Source: Burkholderia plantarii (lineage in GTDB: Bacteria > Pseudomonadota > Gammaproteobacteria > Burkholderiales > Burkholderiaceae). From it: DNA of 64,000 nucleotides. Positions within the stretch are counted from its first letter, which is position 1. Each line of letters starts with the position of its first letter. The DNA is taken from assembly GCF_001411805.1 (NCBI RefSeq), contig NZ_CP007213.1, forward strand, positions 2,294,001 through 2,358,000, written 5' to 3'. The notes beneath the pieces were generated by a model. That model was not told the DNA's origin. It did no database searches and worked only from the letters and a program-made list of their open reading frames with translations. Below, piece after piece: positions 49,193 through 57,768 of this stretch. The translations under genes were made by a program, and so were the position numbers.

Positions 49193-50383
49193 ATGAAAAA
49201 AACAATCATCGCGTGCGTCGCGCTCGGCACACTGGCCGGCACCGCTCACGCGCAAAACAGTGTCACCCTGTTCGGCATCATCGACGAAGGGATCGACATG
49301 GTCAGCAACAACAAGGGCGGCCACGTCTACCAGACCGCCGGCAGCGTGATGCAGGGCAACCGCTTCGGCCTCACCGGCACCGAGAACCTGGGCGGCGGCC
49401 TCAAGGCGGTGTTCATGCTCGAGAACGGCTTCAACGGCAACACCGGCGGGCTGAGCCAGAACGGCCTGATGTTCGGCCGCCAGGCGTGGGTCGGCCTCGC
49501 GTCGCCCTACGGCACGGTCACGTTCGGCCGCCAGTACGATTCGGTGTTCGACTACGCGGCCCCGCTCGCGGCCGGCCAGCTCGGCGGCGGCGTGTACGGC
49601 GCGCACCCGGGCGATCTCGACAACTCCAACATCGATTACCACGCGAACAACTCGATCAAGTACGCGAGCCCGACCATGGGCGGCTTCCGGTTCGGTGGCC
49701 TGTACAGCCTCGGCGGCACGCCCGGCAACGTCACCAACAACGAGATCTGGTCGCTCGGCGCGGCCTACAATCACGGCCCGGTCGCGTTCGGCGCCGCCTA
49801 CCTGAACGCGCGCAACCCGGGCACCGGCATGTTCAGCACCGCCGCGTCGAGCCTGCCCGAGACGCTGATGACGCCGATCTACTCGGGCTTCATGAGCGCG
49901 AACACGTTCCAGCTGATCGACGTGGGCGGCTCCTACGCGTTCGGCCCGGCCACGCTCGGCGCCACCTACACCAACGCGAAGTTCATGAACCTCGGCAGCA
50001 ACGCGATGCCGACCGGCGCCAAGGGGCCGGCGGCCGGCTACTCGCACGGCAGCACCGCGACCTTCAACGACGTGCAGGTCAACTTTCAGTTCCAGTTCTC
50101 GCCCACGCTGCGCACGCTCGCGGCGGCCGACTACGTGACCCGCAACGCGCTCACGCAGGCCAACGGCACACCGGTCGATCGCGCGAAGTACCTGCAATAC
50201 GAACTGACGCTCGACTACTCGCTGTCCAAGCGCACCGACGTCTACACGATGGCGATCTACCAGCGCGCGCTCGGCGAGGACTCGACGGGCGGCCCGGCCG
50301 TGGCGGCCATCACCGACACCACCGCGATTTCGTCGAACGGCAAGCAGTTCGTCGTGCGCGTGGGGATTCGGCACAAGTTCTGA
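49193..50383 (+). CDS. Gram-negative porin (Omp38/OpcP-type trimeric porin)
   Basis: This is a 396-residue outer-membrane general diffusion channel. The signal peptide MKKTIIACVALGTLAGTAHA precedes QNSVTLFGIIDEGI, the first strand typical of beta-proteobacterial porins. Further hallmarks are GNRFGLTGTENLGGGLKAVF, FGRQAWVGLASPYGTVTFGRQ (the PEFGxG-like region in this group), repeated aromatic-ended strands and the C-terminal Phe (VGIRHKF) needed for outer-membrane assembly. The gene is monocistronic, with a strong hairpin just downstream. No clear Shine-Dalgarno sequence precedes the ATG. Confidence 0.95.
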   Translation: MKKTIIACVALGTLAGTAHAQNSVTLFGIIDEGIDMVSNNKGGHVYQTAGSVMQGNRFGLTGTENLGGGLKAVFMLENGFNGNTGGLSQNGLMFGRQAWVGLASPYGTVTFGRQYDSVFDYAAPLAAGQLGGGVYGAHPGDLDNSNIDYHANNSIKYASPTMGGFRFGGLYSLGGTPGNVTNNEIWSLGAAYNHGPVAFGAAYLNARNPGTGMFSTAASSLPETLMTPIYSGFMSANTFQLIDVGGSYAFGPATLGATYTNAKFMNLGSNAMPTGAKGPAAGYSHGSTATFNDVQVNFQFQFSPTLRTLAAADYVTRNALTQANGTPVDRAKYLQYELTLDYSLSKRTDVYTMAIYQRALGEDSTGGPAVAAITDTTAISSNGKQFVVRVGIRHKF

Positions 50384-50772
50384 GGTTCGGGCCGAAGGGG
50401 GAACCGGCGGCGCGCGCGGGCGCCGCCGGTTTCAAGGCAGGCAAGTCGACACGACGCCATCTGGTCCATTGCTTAGCTTTCCTGCCAAAAATAAAAAGCC
50501 GCGCACATCGTCGATCACCTCCCCGCCTCACCCTCGTTTCACCCTTCGCGCGTCCCTGATTTCCCGTTCCACCACCGCCTGTCCCGCGCCGACGATCGCC
50601 ACGATCCGCCTCGTCGGGCCGCGCCTGTGCCTTGATTTTCCTGCCTCTTTTTTTCTTGATAGGGGTTTTCCCACCCCTCAAGAAATTCTCAAGCACTGTC
50701 GAGAAAACGTCTGCCGGCTGGGCTGCTGAAGCTTCCTCCGGGCTTGCCACTCCAATCCTCGGAAGAATCGGA
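50384..50772. other. Intergenic region between porin and chemoreceptor
   Basis: This 389-bp spacer carries the porin terminator at its start. A T-rich stretch around 50635-50670 (TTGATTTTCCTGCCTCTTTT) probably contains the promoter of the chemoreceptor. No gene is seen. Confidence 0.45.
50402..50431 (+). terminator. Hairpin terminator after porin
   Basis: A perfect 12-bp stem, AACCGGCGGCGC with GCGCCGCCGGTT, surrounds a 6-nt loop and begins 19 nt after the porin stop codon. Only three T residues close it, but the stem is very stable, so it is a likely intrinsic terminator. Confidence 0.7.
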
Positions 50773-52665
50773 ATGAAAGTATCGAATTCGATCGGTTTCA
50801 AGATCAACCTTGCCTTCGGTACCGCGCTGGTTCTCAGCGTCGCCGTGCTGGCGACCGTCGGCACGCTGAACGTGCGCCATCAGGCCGTCAACGAGTTCGA
50901 GCAATCGAGCCAGGCCCGCATCACGCAAGCCGACGGTTCGCTCGACGGCACCTTCAGCGAAGTCGAGCAGAACCTCACTTATCTCGCCCAGACTCCCGAG
51001 CTGACGTCGGCCGACGCCACCATCACCAACTACCTGACCCACACCGGCAAGATGACGCCGGACAGCAACGGCGGCGTCGAGCAGCGCATCTTCACGGTGC
51101 TCAAGCAGTTCGGCGACGCGCATCCGGGCATGCGCTACCTCGACATCGGCACGCACTGGGGCGGCTACGTGCAGTGGCCGATGGAAACCATGAACGGCGA
51201 CCACTACGATCCGCGCCAGCGGCCGTGGTACACGGCCGCCATGGAGACCCCCGAGCGCGTGGCGCGGCCCGCGCCGTACCTGAGCGCGGCCGGCTCCGGC
51301 GGCGCGATCATCCCGTTCGCGCGGGTGGTGAAGACCGCCGGCGGCGAGGTGCTGGGCGTGCTCGAGGGCGACCTTTCGCTCGAAGGCTTCGCCAAGCTCA
51401 CCAGCGGCATTCGCTTCGGCCAGAGCGGCTACCTGATCGTGACCGACAACAACGGCAAGGTGTTGATCGATCCGCGCGACAAGAGCCACGAATTCAAGGA
51501 TTTCAAGTCGCTCGGCGGCGGCTACGACCAGCTCGCAGCGGCCGCCGACGGCCGCACCGCCGTGACGATCGATTCGACTGCCTACCAGGCCTACGCCTAC
51601 ACCTCGCCCAGGAACGGCTGGCGCTACTTCGCGCTCGAACCGGAGGCCGAGATGATGGCCGCCGCGAACCGGCTGACCTCGCAGCTGGTCGGCACGGGCG
51701 CGCTGGTGATCGTGATCGCGCTGTTCGCGATGGTCATGCTGAGCCGGCAGATCGCGGTGCCGCTGCGCACGCTGGCGGGCTCGATGCATGAGATCGCGGT
51801 CGGCGACGGCGACCTGACGCGGCGCCTGCCGATCGTCAACAGCGACGAGGTCGGGCTGCTCGCGGGCCGCTTCAACGCGTTCGTCGAGAAGCTGCATGGC
51901 GTGCTCGTCAAGGTATCGTCGAGCATCACGCACCTCGAAACCGCCTCGCGCGAGGTCTCCGCCGGCAACAACGACCTGTCCGCCCGCACCGAGCAGCAGG
52001 CCGCCTCGATCCAGCAGACGGCGGCCAGCATGGAGCAGCTCGCCAGCACGGTGCGCGAAGCGGCCGACCGCGCCAAGCACGCCAACGCGATCGCGTCCGG
52101 CGCCGTCGCCACCGCGCGCCGTGGCGACGAGGCGGTGGCCGAGGCCGCGAAAACCATGCAGGCGGCCGTGAGCGAATCGGAGCGCATCATCGGCATCGTC
52201 GGGATCATCGAGGGCATCGCGTTCCAGACCAATATCCTCGCGCTCAACGCGGCGGTGGAATCCGCGCGTGCCGGCGAGAGCGGCCGCGGCTTCGCGGTGG
52301 TCGCCTCCGAAGTGCGCAACCTCGCGCAGCGCTCGACCGGCGCCGCGAAGGAGATCAAGGCCCTGCTCGAAGCCTCGGTCGGCAACGTGCGCGAGGGCGC
52401 GAGCCGGATCGGGCTGGCCGGCAGGACCATCGCGGAACTGAATTCGGCGGTGGGCAACGTCGCGCAGATCACCACCGAGATCGCGGCCGCGGCCGACGAG
52501 CAGAGCCGCGCCATCGACGAGGTCAACCAGGCCGTCGCGTCGATGGACCAGAACACCCAGCAGAACGCGGCGCTCGTCGAGGAAATCGCGGCGGCGTCCG
52601 AATCGCTGAGCGCGCAGGGGCGCGACCTGCACGCGACGGTCGGCTTCTTCAGGCTGCAGGCCTGA
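50773..52665 (+). CDS. Methyl-accepting chemotaxis protein with dCache-type sensor
   Basis: This is a 630-residue chemoreceptor. I start at the ATG at 50773 (MKVSNSIGFKINLAFG), with GGAAG upstream; an open extension before it is not receptor-like. Membrane helix 1 is at about 9-30. The periplasmic double-Cache sensor (about 35-275) includes HYDPRQRPWYTAAM, the RPWY-type ligand-pocket motif found in amino-acid-sensing dCache domains. FGQSGYLIVTDNNGKVLIDP is its membrane-proximal lobe. Helix 2 is at about 298-320, then HAMP (ending GDGDLTRRLP) and the signalling hairpin [19 protein letters not shown]. There is no CheR-tether. An amino-acid ligand is a guess from the sensor type. Confidence 0.94.
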   Translation: MKVSNSIGFKINLAFGTALVLSVAVLATVGTLNVRHQAVNEFEQSSQARITQADGSLDGTFSEVEQNLTYLAQTPELTSADATITNYLTHTGKMTPDSNGGVEQRIFTVLKQFGDAHPGMRYLDIGTHWGGYVQWPMETMNGDHYDPRQRPWYTAAMETPERVARPAPYLSAAGSGGAIIPFARVVKTAGGEVLGVLEGDLSLEGFAKLTSGIRFGQSGYLIVTDNNGKVLIDPRDKSHEFKDFKSLGGGYDQLAAAADGRTAVTIDSTAYQAYAYTSPRNGWRYFALEPEAEMMAAANRLTSQLVGTGALVIVIALFAMVMLSRQIAVPLRTLAGSMHEIAVGDGDLTRRLPIVNSDEVGLLAGRFNAFVEKLHGVLVKVSSSITHLETASREVSAGNNDLSARTEQQAASIQQTAASMEQLASTVREAADRAKHANAIASGAVATARRGDEAVAEAAKTMQAAVSESERIIGIVGIIEGIAFQTNILALNAAVESARAGESGRGFAVVASEVRNLAQRSTGAAKEIKALLEASVGNVREGASRIGLAGRTIAELNSAVGNVAQITTEIAAAADEQSRAIDEVNQAVASMDQNTQQNAALVEEIAAASESLSAQGRDLHATVGFFRLQA

Positions 52666-52761
52666 TGGCGGCGCGGCGCGCGTGAGGCTCACGCGCGCCG
52701 CGCCGTCGAAGCGGGCACGGCAACGCCCGCATGCTTCGGCATCGAAGCGCGACGGACGCCG

Positions 52762-53940
52762 TCAGTCCGACTCGGTGAACTGGATCGACGGCGAGGTCGA
52801 ACCCGAGCCGGCGGACGCCGTGCATTTGCCGAGCGTGAGATTGTTGGTCTCGCCCGTCGTGCCGCCGTTGCTCGGCCCGATGCACTTCGGCGCGGCCGTC
52901 GAGCCGTCGCTGACCGCGACGTTGACGGTCAGCGAGGCGCCCGAATTGAAGTCCGCGCGCGAGCCGCCGGCATTGCCCACCACGTTGAACTCCGCCTGCG
53001 TCCAGCCGCTCGCGATGTCCGATACGTTGTCCTTCACCGACGAGCTGTAGGCCTGCGTGCCGTAGGTGACGGTGGCCGTGTCGGTGCCGTTCGCCGTGGC
53101 GCTGCCGGCCAGCTTCAGGCTTGCCAGCGAGGTGATCGGCAGCTGCCTGGCGACCACCACCGACGGGCTGTTCCGGTAGCAGTCGTCACCCGTCTGGTCC
53201 GGGCCGGCATCGGTGTAGCCGCTGGGGCAGATGTTGGTGTTGCCGCCGTCCACGTCGCGGCCGTAATTGATCAGCCAGGTCTGGATGAACACGTCGGAGG
53301 TGCCGGTCAGCGCCGTGCCGGACGCATTCACGTCGTCCGACACCAGGATGTATTGCTGCCAGGCGTAGCACCCCGAGTAGCCGTTGCACGCCGCCGATCC
53401 CTGGTACAGGTTCGTGTTGAGCTGCAGCGTGTATTGGTTGGCGCCCGTGATGCCGTCGCTCTCGCCGGAGCCGAACGGCACGTTGGCGCCCTTCTCCGAG
53501 CTGACGCCGCTGACCGACGGGAAGCTCCCCACCGCGGCGCTGATCAGCGCGCCGGCCGGCGCCTGGACCGCGTAGTCGGAGCCGTTGCCGACCACCTGCT
53601 GCGACGTGCCGCGAAGCGCCTGCGCGCCGATCAGGCGCGCGAGATCGGGACGGGAGGATCGATAGCCCGATACCGGGCCGCACGCCACCTTGTCCCATTT
53701 CAGGTTCGGATAGCTGGCGTGATAGCAGCCTTCGCCCTGCGGCGCGAACTGCCGGACGTTCTCGCGCCAGTCGGCCTGCGCCGCCGCCTCGGCCTGCACC
53801 TGCGCCTGGTCGACGAACGCGCCGGCCACCTGCCCGGCATAGGCGGCCGGCAGCGCGGCCATTCCGATGCCCAGCCCCGCACCCAGGACCACCGCGGCGC
53901 GAGCAATGTCATGCATGTCAAGCAAGGTCCTCGATCGCAT
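52762..53940 (-). CDS. Secreted cysteine-containing protein of unknown function
   Basis: A 392-residue exported protein. I start at the ATG at 53940 because GGAGA lies 6 nt upstream; the open frame before it is not needed. The signal peptide (hydrophobic VVLGAGLGIGMAALPAAYA) is followed by a domain with EGCYHASYPNLKWDKVACG, which I recall from secreted proteins of unknown function in Burkholderia, Xanthomonas and fungi. Several paired cysteines follow (ACNGYSGCYAW; NICPSGYT; DDCYRNS), so disulfides are likely. The middle has QQYILVSDDVNASG and FIQTWLINYG; the end is a Ser/Thr/Gly-rich beta segment. No protease triad or known enzyme motif is seen. It is probably secreted to the medium or periplasm; the role is unknown. 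Confidence 0.75.
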   Translation of the reverse strand: MRSRTLLDMHDIARAAVVLGAGLGIGMAALPAAYAGQVAGAFVDQAQVQAEAAAQADWRENVRQFAPQGEGCYHASYPNLKWDKVACGPVSGYRSSRPDLARLIGAQALRGTSQQVVGNGSDYAVQAPAGALISAAVGSFPSVSGVSSEKGANVPFGSGESDGITGANQYTLQLNTNLYQGSAACNGYSGCYAWQQYILVSDDVNASGTALTGTSDVFIQTWLINYGRDVDGGNTNICPSGYTDAGPDQTGDDCYRNSPSVVVARQLPITSLASLKLAGSATANGTDTATVTYGTQAYSSSVKDNVSDIASGWTQAEFNVVGNAGGSRADFNSGASLTVNVAVSDGSTAAPKCIGPSNGGTTGETNNLTLGKCTASAGSGSTSPSIQFTESD

Positions 53941-54822
53941 CTGTTTCTCCAGTGGAAGCAATGGTTTTCCGTGTCCGGCCTTCGGGGATTCGAAAGCCTG
54001 GACGTTTCGAACGACAATCCGCGGCCGGCCCGGCGGCAACCACGCCGGTCGGCCAGGGATCACTTGCCACGAGGTGGCGAAGTGCTTTCGGTGATGGCTT
54101 CACGAGGATTCAACGAGATCCCCCCTCGTCGGGCACTGCGAGACCCATCAGGCATTCGTCATGTCGGCAATCTATTTTTAAAAAGAACCATGATCTGCAA
54201 TCCGAATCATTTTTCATGAAACGCGGTATATGAAACCCCCGCCGGGGCAACCCGCCACCGGCTGCCGTGCCGCCAAACAAATGCAGGACTGCCAATCATA
54301 TTGATATGATCGAGCCCGTTGAAAGACTGCCACGGCCACTGCCTGAACTACACGCGCCTTTTCTTGAAATTGAATTTAAATATAACGTCGGCTTTCTGTA
54401 GGATTCCTGGAAATCGGGCCGCCGGCTCTGGATTGGCAGGGAGAATGCAACCAAACATTTGGCTCGTCAAACTTTTTTTGATGAAGTGGAAAGTATTTTC
54501 ATGATCGAAATGATCGGGCCACGCCATTGATACGCGAAAGTAAAATGTCCTCGCCAACTCCCAAAGAAACGCATTCAATATTCGCCGCGCGGCGGCCCGC
54601 CGAGCGGCTGCAGCGGCGGGCCGCCGCGCGGCCGGCTTCCGGCACGACATCCAATCGTCGGCATGCGCGCATGAAAATGAAAGCATCGGTGCCCGCGCCG
54701 GACCCCGGCACGGCCAGCGCGATTTGTAATCCACATGATGGATATCCACATTCCAAACATCCATTTGATTAATTTATGATGCGATGCGAGAGTATCCGCT
54801 CCCTCACTTCGCATCACGCGCC
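53941..54822. other. 882-bp AT-rich intergenic region upstream of MFS gene
   Basis: Divergent spacer between the secreted-protein gene and the MFS gene. From about 54150 to 54560, and again at 54720-54785, the sequence is much richer in A/T than its surroundings. It contains a perfect dyad (listed separately), repeated ATCCACAT words near 54731-54755 and TTGATTAATTTATGAT just before the MFS gene. No protein-coding gene is supported. It looks like an extended control region or transferred DNA. Confidence 0.5.
54295..54310. promoter_or_regulatory. Perfect 7-bp dyad, candidate operator
   Basis: ATCATAT-TG-ATATGAT is a perfect inverted repeat about 510 bp upstream of the MFS start and 355 bp upstream of the secreted-protein start. 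It has operator-like symmetry in an AT-rich spacer. Which regulator would bind is unknown. Confidence 0.4.
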
Positions 54823-56214
54823 ATGTCCACCAATGACCTGCAGGCACTCCGCGTCCCGTACCCGGACGGCTTGCCGACCAACCAGCGGATCGCGGCGCTG
54901 ATCGCCATTTCACTGGCGGTCGCGATGGCCACGCTCGACACCGCCATCACCAACACCGCCCTGCCCACCATCGCGGCCAGCATCGGCGCCGACCATTCCT
55001 CCGTGATCTGGGTGGTGAACGCTTACCAGCTGGCAATGGTCGCGACGCTGCTGCCGTTCGCCTCGCTGGGCGAGATCGCCGGCCATCGGCGCGTCTACAT
55101 TGCGGGCCTGGCGCTGTTCACCGCCAGTTCGCTGGCCTGCGGCCTCGCGTGGTCGCTGCCCACGCTGGCCACGGCGCGCGCGCTGCAGGGCGTCGGGGCG
55201 GCCGCCATCATGAGCGTCAACACCGCGCTGATCCGCTTCTCCTATCCGGCCCGTCTGCTCGGGCGCGGCCTGGGATTGAACGCGCTGGTGGTGGCCGTGT
55301 CCTTCACGGTCGGCCCGACCGTGGCGTCGGCGATTCTCTCCGTGGCGTCGTGGCACTGGCTGTTCCTCGTCAACGTGCCGGTGGGCCTGGCGTCCGTCCT
55401 GATGGCGGCCGGCACGCTGCCGGCCACGCAGCGCGCCCGGCACGGTTTCGACCTGGCCGCCGCGCTGCTCTGCGCGATTTTCTTCGCACTCCTGATACTT
55501 GGCCTCGGCACCGTCGCGCACGGCGGCGTGACGCGCGCCGTCGTCGCCGAATGGATCATGGCGGCGCTGTGTGGCTACGCGCTGCTGAGGCGCCAGGCCG
55601 GCCATCCGGCGCCGATGCTGGCGGTCGACCTGTTTCGCCGCTCGGTGTTCACGCTGTCCGCGCTGACCTCGGTGTGCTCGTTCACCACGCAGGGCTTCGC
55701 GTTCGTCTCGCTGCCGTTCCTCCTGCAGATCGGGCTCGGCAACAGCCAGGTCGCCACCGGCTTCCTGATGACGCCGTGGCCCGCCGTGGTGGCGATCATG
55801 GCGCCCATCGCCGGGCGCCTCTCCGATCGCTACCCGGCCGGCGTGCTCGGCACCATCGGGCTGCTGACGCTGTCGGTCGGCATGGCGTCGCTGGCCACGC
55901 TGCCGCCCGCGCCCTCGACCTTCGCGCTCGTCTGGCGCATGGTGCTGTGCGGCGCCGGCTTCGGCTTCTTCCAGGCGCCCAATCTCAAGGCGCTGATGGG
56001 CAGCGCACCGCCCGAACGCAGCGGCGCGGCCAGCGGCATCGTCGCCACGGCGCGCCTGCTCGGGCAGACGCTCGGGGCCGCGCTGGTCGCCCTGTGCTTC
56101 CACGTGGCCGGCGCGCACGGCCCGATCGTCGCGCTGTGGGCCGGCAGCGGCTTCGCGCTAGTCGGCACCGTGGTCAGCTGCTTCCGCCTGCTGCCGTACC
56201 GGCAGCAAGCCTGA
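54823..56214 (+). CDS. MFS transporter, EmrB/QacA-like (DHA2) exporter
   Basis: This is a 463-residue proton-driven inner-membrane exporter. Two in-frame starts exist, 54784 and 54823; the second (MSTNDLQALRVPYPDG) gives the more usual short polar N-terminus. At least twelve membrane helices are visible. Motif A-like LGEIAGHRRVYIAG follows helix 2; motif C-like GPTVASAILSVASWHWLFLVNVP is typical of drug:H+ antiporters of the DHA2 group. The C-terminal half has FFQAPNLKALMGSAPPERSGAASGI, also characteristic. Downstream on the same strand lie a PhyH oxygenase and an EPSP-synthase-like gene, so it may export the product of that small pathway. A 645-bp AT-rich gap separates them. Confidence 0.9.
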   Translation: MSTNDLQALRVPYPDGLPTNQRIAALIAISLAVAMATLDTAITNTALPTIAASIGADHSSVIWVVNAYQLAMVATLLPFASLGEIAGHRRVYIAGLALFTASSLACGLAWSLPTLATARALQGVGAAAIMSVNTALIRFSYPARLLGRGLGLNALVVAVSFTVGPTVASAILSVASWHWLFLVNVPVGLASVLMAAGTLPATQRARHGFDLAAALLCAIFFALLILGLGTVAHGGVTRAVVAEWIMAALCGYALLRRQAGHPAPMLAVDLFRRSVFTLSALTSVCSFTTQGFAFVSLPFLLQIGLGNSQVATGFLMTPWPAVVAIMAPIAGRLSDRYPAGVLGTIGLLTLSVGMASLATLPPAPSTFALVWRMVLCGAGFGFFQAPNLKALMGSAPPERSGAASGIVATARLLGQTLGAALVALCFHVAGAHGPIVALWAGSGFALVGTVVSCFRLLPYRQQA

Positions 56215-56859
56215 CGCGCAGCCCGGCCCGCGCCCCGGATCACCGCCGACGCCGGCCGTGCGTCGTTCACTGCCGGCCGATCGCGCCTCCGGCGGCCGGA
56301 TTCCAGCCGACATCGAATTATCCGATATCCAGAATAAAATTCCAGATTGCGATTTTTTTTAATTGACAATCGAATTTAAAGCAGGCGACACCAATCCGGA
56401 TCACGCAGGCGCCAGCCTCGCCCATTATTCAAAAATCAGGCATGCCGCAGCGGATCGACTCGGCCGGATTTATATTTACCAAACAGATATCGGCATTTTA
56501 ATTATCAACTTCAAATCCGCCGGCCGTCTGCTTATGCTTGGATCTCGCGGTGCAGCAAGCAGTGTTCACGGTTGACCGAAATGCTGTCCGGTGTTGTTTC
56601 CGGACGATCAATCCTCATCGGTGCATTCCCTTTTTATTGCAAGCGGATCGGGATAATTTTCGGCAAATCATTTCGTCATGCTGATCATCATGACCGTGCA
56701 ACCCGCGGCCACCGCATTACCGGCAATTCGTTTGATTCGGCGCGGCGCTCGTGTCGGCACCGGCAACCATGCGTCGGGACGGCGGCCGGCCGTCATCCGG
56801 AACCGGCGCCGACAGGCAGTGCGGCATTCGTTTTCCTTTTTCTCGATCAAGGAGAGGTG
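56215..56859. other. 645-bp AT-rich intergenic region upstream of PhyH gene
   Basis: The region 56310-56700 is AT-rich, with TTTTTTTTAATTGACAATCG near 56351 (a -35-like TTGACA) and TTTATATTTACC near 56470. It probably holds the promoter of the PhyH/EPSPS-like pair and targets for the nearby LysR regulator. An open frame runs through it into the PhyH gene, but has no family sequence before the ATG at 56860. Confidence 0.5.
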
Positions 56860-57720
56860 ATGATTTCTGCTCAACAAGCGAGGTTCTATGCCCACCATGG
56901 TTTCGTGGTGGTGGACGATGTGTTCGATGCGGCGAAGGTCACCGAGGCGATCCGCGCGATCGACGAGCTGCTCGACCCGAGCAATCTCGGCAAGGCGTTC
57001 GAGATGGAGCCGCAGGACGGCTCGACGGTCCGGCGCATCTGGTCGCCGACCCAGAAGCACGAGGTGTTCGAGCGGCTGGCGGCCGACCCCGATCTGCTCG
57101 ACAGCATCCAGCAGCTGATCGGCGACGACGTGATGTTCCACTACAGCAAGGTCAACATGAAAGGGCCCAAGGTGGGCAGCGTCGTGAAGTGGCATCAGGA
57201 TTTTTCCTATTACCCTCACACCAACTCGGATCTGCTCACGGCGCTGATCTTCCTCGACGACGCGAACCGCGAGAATGGCTGCCTTCGCGTGATTCCCGGC
57301 TCGCACCGCCGCGGGCTTCGCTCGCATGAGATCGACGGTTTTTTCCGCGGCACCGTGCAGGACGTGGTGGAGGCCGACGCCGTGGAGGTGGAGGTCAAGT
57401 CCGGCGGCGTGCTGTTCCTGCACTGCCTGACCCTGCATGCGTCCGCGCGCAACACCTCGAACCTGCCGCGCCGCACGTTCCTGCCGGCCTACCGCGCGGC
57501 CGATTCGTTCCCGATCTACTTCGGGCCGCACGCGGCACACAACGAGCCGGGCGTGCGGCTGCTGCGCGGGCAGCCGTCCCGCATGGCGCGCGTGGAAGCC
57601 GGCCTGCACCGCCTGCCGATCGCCGAGCGCGATTTCGGTTCGCTCTACGAAGTGCAGGAAGGCTCGCACCTGAACAAGCAGATGTCGGACATGAAGTCAG
57701 CAGGCTACGCCGTCGCGTGA
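56860..57720 (+). CDS. Phytanoyl-CoA dioxygenase (PhyH) family Fe(II)/2-oxoglutarate oxygenase
   Basis: This 286-residue non-haem iron oxygenase would hydroxylate, or otherwise oxidise, a small molecule. The start (MISAQQARFYAHHGFVVVDD) has a good AAGGAGAGG Shine-Dalgarno sequence. The iron triad is visible: H112 and D114 in KWHQDFSYYP, and H193 in LTLHASARNTSN, followed by RR (R204/R205) for 2-oxoglutarate. ALIFLDDANRENGCLRVIPGSHRRG is the typical PhyH core. Many bacterial PhyH proteins act in natural-product pathways rather than on CoA esters. It is 48 bp upstream of an EPSP-synthase-like gene, almost certainly in the same operon, so their substrates are probably linked. Confidence 0.9.
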   Translation: MISAQQARFYAHHGFVVVDDVFDAAKVTEAIRAIDELLDPSNLGKAFEMEPQDGSTVRRIWSPTQKHEVFERLAADPDLLDSIQQLIGDDVMFHYSKVNMKGPKVGSVVKWHQDFSYYPHTNSDLLTALIFLDDANRENGCLRVIPGSHRRGLRSHEIDGFFRGTVQDVVEADAVEVEVKSGGVLFLHCLTLHASARNTSNLPRRTFLPAYRAADSFPIYFGPHAAHNEPGVRLLRGQPSRMARVEAGLHRLPIAERDFGSLYEVQEGSHLNKQMSDMKSAGYAVA

Positions 57721-57768
57721 CGCGCCGATTGCCGATCCCCCGCCCCCATCCAGACAAACGAGGTCATC

